From Gemmatimonas sp. UBA7669 (GTDB lineage: Bacteria; Gemmatimonadota; Gemmatimonadetes; Gemmatimonadales; Gemmatimonadaceae), in the NCBI RefSeq assembly GCF_002483225.1, contig NZ_DLHL01000053.1, forward strand, positions 114,074 through 178,073: DNA of 64,000 bases. Direction: 5' to 3'. Positions 1 to 7,735 of this stretch are shown here, piece by piece. The position numbers were made by a program, and so were the translations under genes. Below the pieces are notes generated by a model. It did no database searches, was not told where the DNA came from, and saw only the letters and a list, made by a program, of their open reading frames with translations. The stretch's first letter is position 1; every line of letters starts with the position of its first letter.

Positions 1-690
1 GGTCGGCCACTCGACGAGTTGCTGGTGTCACCCGAGCAAAAGCAGCGGGTGCTCGATGGCGCATCGCGCGCGCTGCGCGAGCATCATGTCTTGGCGGAAG
101 TCGGCTCCATGGTCGCGGATACGATTCAGTCGCGCGCGGAGCGCGGAGCGTACCGGAGCAGCGCAGCCGGTCGCTACTTGGCCGAACTGCTGACCACGGA
201 GCTCCGCGAAATCAGCAGCGACCGGCATCTGGGGGTGGACTCCAGCGTCCCGAAGCTCCCAGTGGACTTTGCTGCGCCGCCGTGAAGACAAGGATGCGAC
301 TGACAACAATGATTGCGCGGGGAGTCAGGTAGGGCCGTGGACATCTGGTCTGACGAAAGCGTGCAGGGGCGCATCGCAGATTCGGTGCCGGTGTTCGTCC
401 TGACGTCTCGCCGCACCTTCTCGGCGGGCGAAGCGTTCGCGTATCAGCTGCAGATGCTGAAACGGGCAACCATTGTCGGTGAGGTCACTGGCGGAGGAGC
501 GCGCCCTTCTCGTCCCCGTCGGCTCGACGATCACTTCGCCATCAACGTGCCCTATGCCCGAATGATCAATCCTGTCTCCGGTACCGACTGGGAGGGGGTT
601 GGCGTGCAGCCGGATGTGCGGGTATCAGAGGGAGACGCGTTGGACACGGCACGTCGCCTGGCGGCGGCACGCCTCGCACAACGCCGCTAG
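1..690 (+). pseudogene. S41 family peptidase remnant (internal deletion, several stops)
   Basis: Two pieces of one S41 (IRBP/tail-specific-protease type) peptidase lie in the same reading frame. Bases 1-285 encode the helical N-terminal domain, ending in the family-like stretch EISSDRHLGVD, and the frame is open from the window edge. Bases about 325-690 encode the C-terminal half of the catalytic domain, with the nucleophile motif SRRTFSAGEAF, then GEVTGGG and WEGVGVQPDV. Between them are three in-frame stops (first at 283-285), and the roughly 110-140 residues that normally carry the first half of the core are gone. An internal deletion therefore explains the structure better than one point mutation. 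No function is expected. The upstream start lies outside the window. Confidence 0.7.
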
Positions 691-861
691 GCCGCGCGTG
701 AGGTCCTGGCTCAATGGCCTTACGTTGCTTTCGACAGGCTTTCACGGATTGCTCCGTGCCTGCGCTGCTGACCGGTAGGGCCTTGTTGCAGGCTCCGGCA
801 AATGAGCGTATGCTTTTGGTGCGAAAGCCTCCCATTTCCTTGTGTTCTTGAGCCATCCCAC

Positions 862-1803
862 ATGCCTTCGTCTGCAGTGTTCCGTACCGTATGGGTCGCC
901 AGTCTTGCATCGTTGACCTTTGTCGGCGCCGCCTATTCGCAGCCGATAAAGCCGTCGGTGGTGATCACGAGCGCAAGCGGCAACGTCGTCGAGGTGATTG
1001 GCCTGCGCCGCTGGACGGTGCAGATGATCCAGGATTCGCTCGATCGCTACTCTCCCGGTGATTCGATCACGAAGCACAACTGTGCCGTGGTCATGCGCTA
1101 CAAGCTGGGCTTCGCTGACGCCTCCGCCATCACCCTTTCGGGATACAACACAGGCACGCGCATGGTACTCGTTGTGCGCGAGCCGCAGGACTCCGGGCTC
1201 GTGCAGTATCGGGATCTGCCGCTGGATTCGACGCCCGTGCATCCCCGCTGGGGAACGGCAGTGCAGCAGCTGCGCCGTGTGCCCATGACCCTGAACTGGA
1301 TCGCGCGTCGGTGGCAGGGCGATTCTCTGTCGTATGTCGACGCCGCTGAGCGCAGGCAGACCGACTCGATCATTCAGGCCCTGCGCCCATTCGTTACCGA
1401 AGGCGATCGCGTGGAAGCGCTGCGCGTGCTGCAGACGGATCGCAATATGGCGTCACGTGCGGTCGCCGCTCTGCTCCTCATTCCGCACCTGCAGCGAGAC
1501 GACAGCTGGCTCGCGCTGTTGGAGACCGCACGGGAGAGCGACGGCTGGGCCAAGGGCGCGGCGTTCTCCGTATTGCGCAGTCAGGAGTCACGCGCGAGTC
1601 CGGTGAACTGGACGCCAGTTGCGCCGACACTACGCATGCTGCTCAATGGCAGCGCCAACGCGTTTGAGTACGCGGCCATTCTCAACCGAACGGGAGTACA
1701 GCCATCCGACGCCCCCATGCTGCTCGCCGGGGGCGGTGAGATGCTGATCGCTTTCGCTACATCCCAGACCCCGATGTTGGCACAGGAGAGCCGGAGGCTG
1801 TAG
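862..1803 (+). CDS. secreted protein of unknown function
   Basis: About 313 residues. I chose the ATG at 862 because it opens directly on a signal peptide (hydrophobic VWVASLASLTFVGAAYS, likely cleavage after YSQ); the frame is open further upstream to 802. The mature part starts with a beta-rich segment of about 120 residues. The second half is helical with HEAT-like spacing (phrases such as EALRVLQTDRNMASRAVAALLLIPHL and WLALLETARESDGWAKGAAFSVL), reminiscent of helical-repeat proteins. I do not recognise a named family. It probably acts in the periplasm or on the outer surface. It stands alone between a decayed S41 gene and a hydrolase. Confidence 0.6.
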   Translation: MPSSAVFRTVWVASLASLTFVGAAYSQPIKPSVVITSASGNVVEVIGLRRWTVQMIQDSLDRYSPGDSITKHNCAVVMRYKLGFADASAITLSGYNTGTRMVLVVREPQDSGLVQYRDLPLDSTPVHPRWGTAVQQLRRVPMTLNWIARRWQGDSLSYVDAAERRQTDSIIQALRPFVTEGDRVEALRVLQTDRNMASRAVAALLLIPHLQRDDSWLALLETARESDGWAKGAAFSVLRSQESRASPVNWTPVAPTLRMLLNGSANAFEYAAILNRTGVQPSDAPMLLAGGGEMLIAFATSQTPMLAQESRRL

Positions 1804-2001
1804 ATTACGCTTCGCGGAGAGGATTTGGGTGACGCCCCGGCAGCGTGGCAGGAGTGGGTGGCGACGCTGCGCCCCTGATTGGGCGGCAATAGCATGGGGC
1901 GGTTCACCGGGGTAAAGATTCTTCGCGTGATTGCTTGTACTCGCTCGTTCAGCGACGGAAGCTCGCACGGGCCGCAGTTCAAACTTGATGTCGGAGCGTT
2001 T

Positions 2002-2880
2002 GTGAGGTGCACGAAGGCTGTTGTACTGGTCCTTTCGCTACTTGCGGCCCCTGGATTGTTGGGCGCGCAGCGCGTGGAAGACGTGACCTTTTCAAGTCAC
2101 GGCGTATCGCTTTCGGGCTCGATTGCCTGGCCGGTCGACAAGCCGGCTATTGCAGCGGTGGTCTTCATCCACGGATCCGGCCCGCAAACCCGCAATCTCG
2201 CTCTTGCCAAACGGTTCGCAGATCGTGGCATCGCGGCGTTGGTTTACGACAAACGTGGCGTCGGGAAGTCTGGTGGCATGTACGAAGGGAATCAGAGCGT
2301 CACGGGCATGAACATCGCCTTGCTCGCGGACGATGCCGCTGCGGCGCTGGATTTCCTTGCGGGTCAATCAGCACTCGGCGGTGCCCCAGTCGGCTTCTCT
2401 GGCATATCGCAGGCAGGCTGGATTGCCCCACTGGCGGCGACAAAATCCGGACATGCGCGGTTCTTGCTGCTCTGGAGCGCACCGGTCTGCAAGGTGAGCG
2501 AGGAGGACATCTACAGCAAATTCACGGGAGACACCGACGGTCCCGATCGTCCCCTGTATGCCACCGCTCTCGCTTCCCGCACTGAGGCGTATGTTTGGCC
2601 CGACTTCCTGGGCAGGGATACGGACCCAGCCGAAGATCTTGCCCAGCTGAAGATCCCCGGGTTCTGGATCTTTGGTGGACGCGACGGGAGCATTCCGGTG
2701 GATCTGTCGGTGAAAAGGTTGGGCGAGCTCCGCGCAGCCGGACATCGCTTTGAACACACGGTGTTTCCCGAGCAGGGGCATAACAACATGACTGCTACAT
2801 TCGATGCGGCGGTCGAGTGGCTCAGCAAGGTGGCAACGGTACGCGGATCGCAACCGCACAGCGCGAAGGCGAAGCGATGA
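2002..2880 (+). CDS. secreted alpha/beta hydrolase (dienelactone hydrolase/esterase type)
   Basis: About 292 residues. The GTG at 2002 is preferred over the open frame from 1879: it has a GGAG-like site about 5 nt upstream and opens on a signal peptide (CTKAVVLVLSLLAAPGLLGAQ). The alpha/beta hydrolase fold is clear: oxyanion strand VVFIHGSGPQ, lid region KRGVGKSGG, nucleophile elbow GISQAGW (Ser as nucleophile), acid GGRDGSIPV and catalytic His EQGHNN near the C-terminus. This composition fits serine esterases or acyl-peptide-like hydrolases exported to the periplasm. The substrate cannot be read from the sequence. It is monocistronic as far as visible. Confidence 0.8.
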   Translation: MRCTKAVVLVLSLLAAPGLLGAQRVEDVTFSSHGVSLSGSIAWPVDKPAIAAVVFIHGSGPQTRNLALAKRFADRGIAALVYDKRGVGKSGGMYEGNQSVTGMNIALLADDAAAALDFLAGQSALGGAPVGFSGISQAGWIAPLAATKSGHARFLLLWSAPVCKVSEEDIYSKFTGDTDGPDRPLYATALASRTEAYVWPDFLGRDTDPAEDLAQLKIPGFWIFGGRDGSIPVDLSVKRLGELRAAGHRFEHTVFPEQGHNNMTATFDAAVEWLSKVATVRGSQPHSAKAKR

Positions 2881-3019
2881 CCAACGATACTCAGGGCTCA
2901 TCCTCTTCCTGGAGATGGCGGCGGCTCTTCATCTTGTGGACGCGGACATACGGCTGCTGATGGCTGGCCGCTGGCGGGGAGTGTAACTTTCGAGTTGGCA
3001 ATCACGTGCGAGGTGTCCG

Positions 3020-3253
3020 ATGGGCCAAACCGGTGAGCTGATGGAGCGCATTACCGTCAACCCCGACCAGTGCGGGGGGCGTCCGTGCGTACGTGGCATG
3101 CGCATCCGCGTCAGCGACGTGCTCGAACTTCTGGCCGCCGGCCTGAGCGCTGGTGAGGTAGTCGAGGAACTGCCGGACCTCGAGCTGGCCGACGTTGCAG
3201 CCTGCCTTCGCTTTGCCAGCCGGCGCTTGGCGCACCCGACGTTGGCCGCGTAG
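3020..3253 (+). CDS. DUF433 family protein (antitoxin-like), orphan
   Basis: 77 residues. The core has the DUF433 pattern: RITVNPDQCGGRPCVRGMRI, followed by VSDVLELLAAGLS and EELPDLELADVAACLRFA. DUF433 proteins are winged-helix, VapB-like antitoxins usually encoded just upstream of a PIN-like or Mut7-C-like (DUF5615) toxin. No toxin gene follows here: the next gene is a propeller lipoprotein about 90 nt downstream. The ATG at 3020 has GAGG 6 nt upstream; an internal ATG at 3041 would give the shorter form common in the family. It may be a solitary regulator or the remnant of a lost module. Confidence 0.8.
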   Translation: MGQTGELMERITVNPDQCGGRPCVRGMRIRVSDVLELLAAGLSAGEVVEELPDLELADVAACLRFASRRLAHPTLAA

Positions 3254-3344
3254 GCGTCGCGGGGAAGGGACCCATGCCCGTCTGGGCGGTCCAAAGTGCG
3301 CCCGGCGCCCTGAACAACATTCTCTAGCGGGCAGGGATGAATTC

Positions 3345-4625
3345 ATGAAGCCATTGACCGTGCAGTCATCGAGCGCGCTTCTGCTGTTTACGCTTTTGCA
3401 CGCGTGCACCGGCACCACCGAGCGTTCTCCGGTCGGCGTAACCACCCGCGACAGCACTGGCGTCTCCATCGTGGAGCACTCCGCTGCGCACATGGCGAGC
3501 CTTCCTGAGTGGACGCTCGATACCATACCGCTGCAGGAACTGCGGGGCGATCAAACCGACGCGCAGTTTGCGCGCGTGCTGGACGCGGAGCAGCGCTCAG
3601 ACGGCGGCTTCTACGTGGCCGACCAGCAGCACCGGGATATCCGAGCGTATTCGGCGAACGGGGCGTTCGAGCGGGTGGTAAGCCGAGCGGGCCGCGGTCC
3701 CGGTGAGGTGGGGTACGTGAGTCGGCTGCAGCTGCTGGTCGGAGACTCACTGGCGTTCGTCGATGCCAACAATCGGCGCGTGTCGGTCTTCGGGCCAGAT
3801 GGGCAGTTCGCGCGCCAGGTCACGTTCCCTCGCTTCGAAGATGGTTCGTCCGTACGCATCACCATGCAATTGACGGACGGGCGCTTGCTCGGTTCCCTGC
3901 GCCTGCCTTTCAAGGAGGCAGCGGAGAATCGCGATTCGGTGTATCGGACGCCGTTTGCTGTGGTGGCGTACCGTGTTCGGCTTTCGAACCCTGCGGACAC
4001 CGCCGCGCCGCTGGTGGATGTCGATACCATCGCGGTGGTGCCGGATGGCGAGAACTATCGCGCCAACACCACGATGGACGGAGAGACCTGGGCCGATGAG
4101 TATCCCCTTCGCTTCGGCCGCGGTACCGCCATGGCATCCGATGGGCGCCGGGTGTTTCTGGCCACCAACGAGACGGCGGAGATCGTGGAGTACGGGCCTC
4201 AGGGCATGGTGCGTCGCATTCGGAGCGCACGCACGCCACGTGCTGTCACGGCCGAGGACCGAAATCGCCTGCAGACCGACGTGCTGAATGAGGTGGAGAA
4301 GAGCGGGCGTCCTGCGGCGGCCAAGGTCGACGCCAAGCGTATGATCGAGGGCTGGCGGTATGCGGCCGTGCATGCTTTCATCGATCGGCTGCTGGTGGGC
4401 ACCGACGGCAGCATCTGGGCAGAAGACCCGTGGGTGCTTGAAGATGACCCGCGCCAATACATCGTGTACGACAGCACTGGCGTGGCGCTCGCGCGGGTGG
4501 TGACGCCTGCGCGCGTGCGGGTGCTCCGCGTGAGCACGACTGAGGTGCTGGGGGTGTGGAAGTACGAGGACGATGTCCCGCACATCCGGCGCTGGCGCAT
4601 TGATCGCCAGTCGCGCTCTGAGTAA
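3345..4625 (+). CDS. six-bladed beta-propeller lipoprotein
   Basis: 426 residues from the ATG at 3345, which has a GCAGGGA site upstream and opens on a lipoprotein signal (LLLFTLLHACTG, lipobox Cys). The mature protein shows repeated NHL/six-bladed propeller phrases: ADQQHRDIRAYSANGAFERV, GRGPGEVGYVSRLQLLVGDS and RVSVFGPDGQFARQV. The GxGPGE signature is typical of the six-bladed propeller proteins abundant in Gemmatimonadota. It is probably anchored to the inner or outer membrane facing the periplasm, with an unknown ligand. It overlaps no neighbour; the next gene is a minus-strand antitoxin remnant. Confidence 0.8.
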   Translation: MKPLTVQSSSALLLFTLLHACTGTTERSPVGVTTRDSTGVSIVEHSAAHMASLPEWTLDTIPLQELRGDQTDAQFARVLDAEQRSDGGFYVADQQHRDIRAYSANGAFERVVSRAGRGPGEVGYVSRLQLLVGDSLAFVDANNRRVSVFGPDGQFARQVTFPRFEDGSSVRITMQLTDGRLLGSLRLPFKEAAENRDSVYRTPFAVVAYRVRLSNPADTAAPLVDVDTIAVVPDGENYRANTTMDGETWADEYPLRFGRGTAMASDGRRVFLATNETAEIVEYGPQGMVRRIRSARTPRAVTAEDRNRLQTDVLNEVEKSGRPAAAKVDAKRMIEGWRYAAVHAFIDRLLVGTDGSIWAEDPWVLEDDPRQYIVYDSTGVALARVVTPARVRVLRVSTTEVLGVWKYEDDVPHIRRWRIDRQSRSE

Positions 4626-4650
4626 TGCGAACGCTCCAGGCCGTTCGGTC

Positions 4651-4941
4651 TCAGCAGATTTCGTTGTCCAACCCCAATTCAACGCGAAGGTCATTCAGGT
4701 CAGTCGCTGCCGTACCACCTTGTCGCCCACGAGTGAGTGCTGCCGCCAGTCGAGCGGCATTGGCCGGTGAACGCACCAGGTAAACGGTCTCCAGAAGATC
4801 GGACAATTCCGAGGCTGGCATAAGAACCATGTCCTCGTGGCCGCGCCGAGAGATCACCGCCATCTCGCGGGTTTCTTCCACGTCTTCTCAAATCTGCGCC
4901 AAGTGGTCGCGGGCGTGGCTGAAGCTCACGTGAACTGACAC
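4651..4941 (-). pseudogene. YefM/Phd-type antitoxin interrupted by an in-frame TGA
   Basis: Reading from a GTG at 4941 gives VSVHVSFSHARDHLAQI, then TGA (4888-4890), then EDVEETREMAVISRRGHEDM and onwards in the same frame to 4651. The two parts together follow YefM closely: SxAR(x)nL at the N-terminus, AVISRRG, the LMPASELSDLLET segment, and the diagnostic YLVRSPANAARL. A GTG at 4881, after the stop, could still start the C-terminal 76 residues, but that product would lack the N-terminal DNA-binding strand and helix. No YoeB toxin gene follows. This is most simply a nonsense-mutated antitoxin from a dead module; a sequencing error at 4888-4890 is the alternative. Confidence 0.7.
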
Positions 4942-5121
4942 GGTGTCACTCCCGATTGCAGTGAGGCTGTGCATGAGAGCTTCACGGATGTTTGCGACCG
5001 GTCAATAGCAACAGTGACTCGCGGTAGCGTCCCCACAGCCATGGCCGGCTTGCCACGGACGGACTGGGCCATGGCCATGGCGGCGACGTTGCGCGCAAGG
5101 CCAACCCCAGAATGTGTCATG

Positions 5122-6345
5122 TCAGAACGTCTGCTGCACGCGGGCCATCAGCGCATGCTCCCGCACACTGCGCAAATCACCGGAGGCGGTGATGTCATAA
5201 CCCAGCGACAAGCGCGTGAGTGCGCCCGGTGTCCAACCAAGTGCCACACCGCCGCTGGCTGCACGGCGTGCGGAGCGCGAGCTGATGAGCGCACCTGCAC
5301 GCTGTCCCCACGAGCCAATGGTGCCCGCGCGCAGACCGAGCTCCACCGCGCCGCGCCGCGATGATGGCACGATTTCCTGCGACGGCATGAGACGTCCGTT
5401 CCACACCCAGGTGCCACGCAACACGGCAGCGCCGGTGGTCACGGTGCCGCCTACGCTGCCAATGGTGCCCCGCTGCGAAAGCCAGGCGCCCTCGGCGGCC
5501 AGCATCCATTGTGCGCTGCCCAGTGCGCCGCCCGCCGAGGCGCGCCGGCGGCTGCCACTGGCCACGACTGTCCCGGCCTCCGTGCCGTCGTTGCGGAAGG
5601 CCGTCAGCGGCTGCTGGCCCACGGTGAGAATGCGGATCATGGCCGGCGCGTCGTCCGAGCCGCGCTCGCGTCCATCAAGGAGTGATACCTGCAGGTCGGC
5701 GTAGCGCTCGTCGCGGCGCCATGCCCATGCACTCCGCAGCAGCAAGTCATGTCCCGATCCAACCGTGGCGCCAACGTCGCCGTCGGTGTCGAGCACGGTT
5801 GCATCGGTGCCAATGGGTGTGCGGAAACCACCGGCTGCCAGCGTCCAGATTCCGCGGCGCCAGGTCAGTTGCGCACCCAGTGAGCGACTCGGCACCAGTG
5901 AGTTGATGATCGAGCGCTCGGGGAAGAGCAGGGTACTGGACGACTGCGAGCGCTCGAGTCCAAACGATGGACGGAATCGGCCAGCCCGAAACTGCCGCGA
6001 TGATTGATCGTGCGACACAAACGCGTCCTGTACCTGCACGCGTCCCTGCCCAAAATCAGGCTGCAGTCGCAGGCCCCAGCCTGATGGCAACTGTGCGTCC
6101 ACCAGCAGGCGGGCGCGGCGCAGCAGAATGCCGTCAGGAAGATTCTGCGTGGCCCCACTCAGCCAGCGGCCGTCCACCTGGAGATATCCGCTCAGGTGAA
6201 CCAGCACTTCCTGCGATGTGGCAAGACGAACCGGCCGCCCCCCAGCCGTGGCGGGGGGTTCGTCCTGTGCGGTGAGGCGCAGTGGCAGGACCAGAGTGGC
6301 CGCCAGTCCAATCAGTCGCCGGCTCAGATGCTCCCGGAGTTTCAT
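5122..6345 (-). CDS. outer-membrane porin, Porin O/P (OprO/OprP-like) family
   Basis: 407 residues with a signal peptide (RLIGLAATLVLPLRLTAQ). It then shows the pattern of phosphate/polyphosphate-selective porins: HLSGYLQVDGRWL near the start, LRRARLLVDAQLPSGWGLRLQ, and GRFRPSFGLE. Alternating beta strands follow, and the chain ends in a C-terminal Phe, the usual signal for BAM-assembled barrels. It is the last gene of a minus-strand operon after DUF2911 (29 nt gap), the PCYCGC-type protein and the ASPIC/UnbV protein. In the family the barrel forms an anion channel; the actual substrate is not evident here. Confidence 0.8.
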   Translation of the reverse strand: MKLREHLSRRLIGLAATLVLPLRLTAQDEPPATAGGRPVRLATSQEVLVHLSGYLQVDGRWLSGATQNLPDGILLRRARLLVDAQLPSGWGLRLQPDFGQGRVQVQDAFVSHDQSSRQFRAGRFRPSFGLERSQSSSTLLFPERSIINSLVPSRSLGAQLTWRRGIWTLAAGGFRTPIGTDATVLDTDGDVGATVGSGHDLLLRSAWAWRRDERYADLQVSLLDGRERGSDDAPAMIRILTVGQQPLTAFRNDGTEAGTVVASGSRRRASAGGALGSAQWMLAAEGAWLSQRGTIGSVGGTVTTGAAVLRGTWVWNGRLMPSQEIVPSSRRGAVELGLRAGTIGSWGQRAGALISSRSARRAASGGVALGWTPGALTRLSLGYDITASGDLRSVREHALMARVQQTF

Positions 6346-6374
6346 GACCCAAATTAATGCGCTACGACCCTACT

Positions 6375-7295
6375 TCACCGGCTTGCCGCAACCCGCTTGC
6401 CCGAGAAGTACAGCTCGTCGCTTGCGCCACGCGCTTCTACGCTTGCCTCGCCGCCCTTCACCGTGAACGTGATCATGAAGTCGGGACGCAGGACTTCGTA
6501 CACTTCGCCGCCCGCGTACACCTCGGCGCTCATGAACAGGCCCACGGTGAACAGGTCAGGCGCCACCTTCATGAGCGCGAAGGTCTGCAGGTAGGTGTCA
6601 TTGGGGTCGAAGGTGCCCTTGAGCCCGCCGCGCTCGTGGGTGACGATGAGCTTGCCGTCTTCCTTGCCGGTCTTCGGGTTGGTCAGCACATAGCTGCCCA
6701 GATATGCGCGTGCCTCGGCCTCAGGCAGGAGATCGGTGAGCGTCGGCGTGACGGTGAACGGAACGGTCACCCGCGTGCGCTCCCACTGCATGGCCATCGT
6801 GCCACCGCGCGCCGAGATACTGGGGAAGGTCCAGGTGAGCGCGTCTTCCACCGTGGGTGCCTGCAAGGTGGCCGACACCGGGACCCGGATCATGCTGTCG
6901 TTGGGCTTGGGATGGTCGGTGTGAAACTGCTTCCACTTCGGGTCGAGCAGCATCGTCCACGACGTGTCCTGCGACACCACCATCCAGATGCTGTACTTGC
7001 CCTTGGGGACCTTGGTGCCGCCCAGCGTGACGTCGTGACTCAGCTCCAGCACCGAGGCATCGTTGGCGCCGGGTGTCCATACTTCACCCCACTGCACCAC
7101 TCGTGTACCCCAGATGTTGCTGCGACCACGCAGCCGCGGCCGCGAGTAGGTGACCTTGAGCGTCGTGCCATCGACCGTTTGTGCGATGGTCTGCAGTTCG
7201 CTCGCCTTGATCTGCGCAGTGGCCTGACGTCCCGACGTGGCCAGCAGCACCAGTGTGCACAACAAGACCAGCGACCAGCGGGTTGCTTCAGGCAT
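6375..7295 (-). CDS. DUF2911 domain secreted protein
   Basis: 306 residues from the ATG at 7295, which gives a clean signal peptide (TRWSLVLLCTLVLLATSGRQATAQ); the frame is open further upstream but overlaps the preceding gene. It has the DUF2911 pattern: TLKVTYSRPRLRGRSNIWG, WGEVWTPGANDASVLELSHD and KVPKGKYSIWMVVSQDTSW. The C-terminal 120 residues (from about LPEAEARAYLGSYVL) form a second beta-rich domain resembling lipocalin-like tails. DUF2911 proteins are exported and uncharacterised. It sits 25 nt after the PCYCGC-type gene and 29 nt before the porin, so co-transcription is likely. Confidence 0.8.
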   Translation of the reverse strand: MPEATRWSLVLLCTLVLLATSGRQATAQIKASELQTIAQTVDGTTLKVTYSRPRLRGRSNIWGTRVVQWGEVWTPGANDASVLELSHDVTLGGTKVPKGKYSIWMVVSQDTSWTMLLDPKWKQFHTDHPKPNDSMIRVPVSATLQAPTVEDALTWTFPSISARGGTMAMQWERTRVTVPFTVTPTLTDLLPEAEARAYLGSYVLTNPKTGKEDGKLIVTHERGGLKGTFDPNDTYLQTFALMKVAPDLFTVGLFMSAEVYAGGEVYEVLRPDFMITFTVKGGEASVEARGASDELYFSGKRVAASR

Positions 7296-7320
7296 GATGG
7301 ACGAGGTGAGAGGTAGAGGC

Positions 7321-7728
7321 TCAGCCGAACTGCGCGTCAATGGCCACACGAATTTCGTCGAGCGTCCTGCCCGCCTTGGCCAGTCGCACGGCCACTCGGC
7401 CCTCGCCCTGACAGATCGGGCAGATCTGCGCCATGGCATTGGCTTCCTCGTAGCAACTGAGCAACGAGTAGTGCCCGTTGAATTCGGCGCAGCCGCAGTG
7501 ACAACGAATGCCGTCGACGATATGCGGGATCTCACGCACGCCATCGAACAGAGGTACGAGCTGTGGCGACTTGCTGAGCTCTGCGGCGGTGAGCACCTTG
7601 CGCGCCGTGATGCCGGCACGCGGCGTCGGATGCGCAGGCTGCGCATTGACGCCAAGTCGGCGGAGCACCGGCAAGCCGGTAAGCGCCAACAACAGCGTGG
7701 CAAATTCGCGACGTGATGGGTGTGTCAT
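7321..7728 (-). CDS. PCYCGC-type cysteine-rich exported protein
   Basis: 135 residues. The N-terminus has a twin-arginine-like signal (SRREFATLLLALTGLPVL). The C-terminal half contains IRCHCGCAEFNGHYSLLSCY, then CPICQGE and a helical tail (GRTLDEIRVAIDAQFG). This spacing matches the PCYCGC family (a CYCGC motif, a downstream Cys and a CxxC pair), small lipoproteins or exported proteins of unknown function. Here the first Cys-Tyr is Cys-His. Six clustered cysteines suggest a metal site or redox role, but that is inference. It starts 7 nt after the stop of the ASPIC/UnbV gene and precedes DUF2911. Confidence 0.7.
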   Translation of the reverse strand: MTHPSRREFATLLLALTGLPVLRRLGVNAQPAHPTPRAGITARKVLTAAELSKSPQLVPLFDGVREIPHIVDGIRCHCGCAEFNGHYSLLSCYEEANAMAQICPICQGEGRVAVRLAKAGRTLDEIRVAIDAQFG

Positions 7729-7735
7729 ATCAGCC

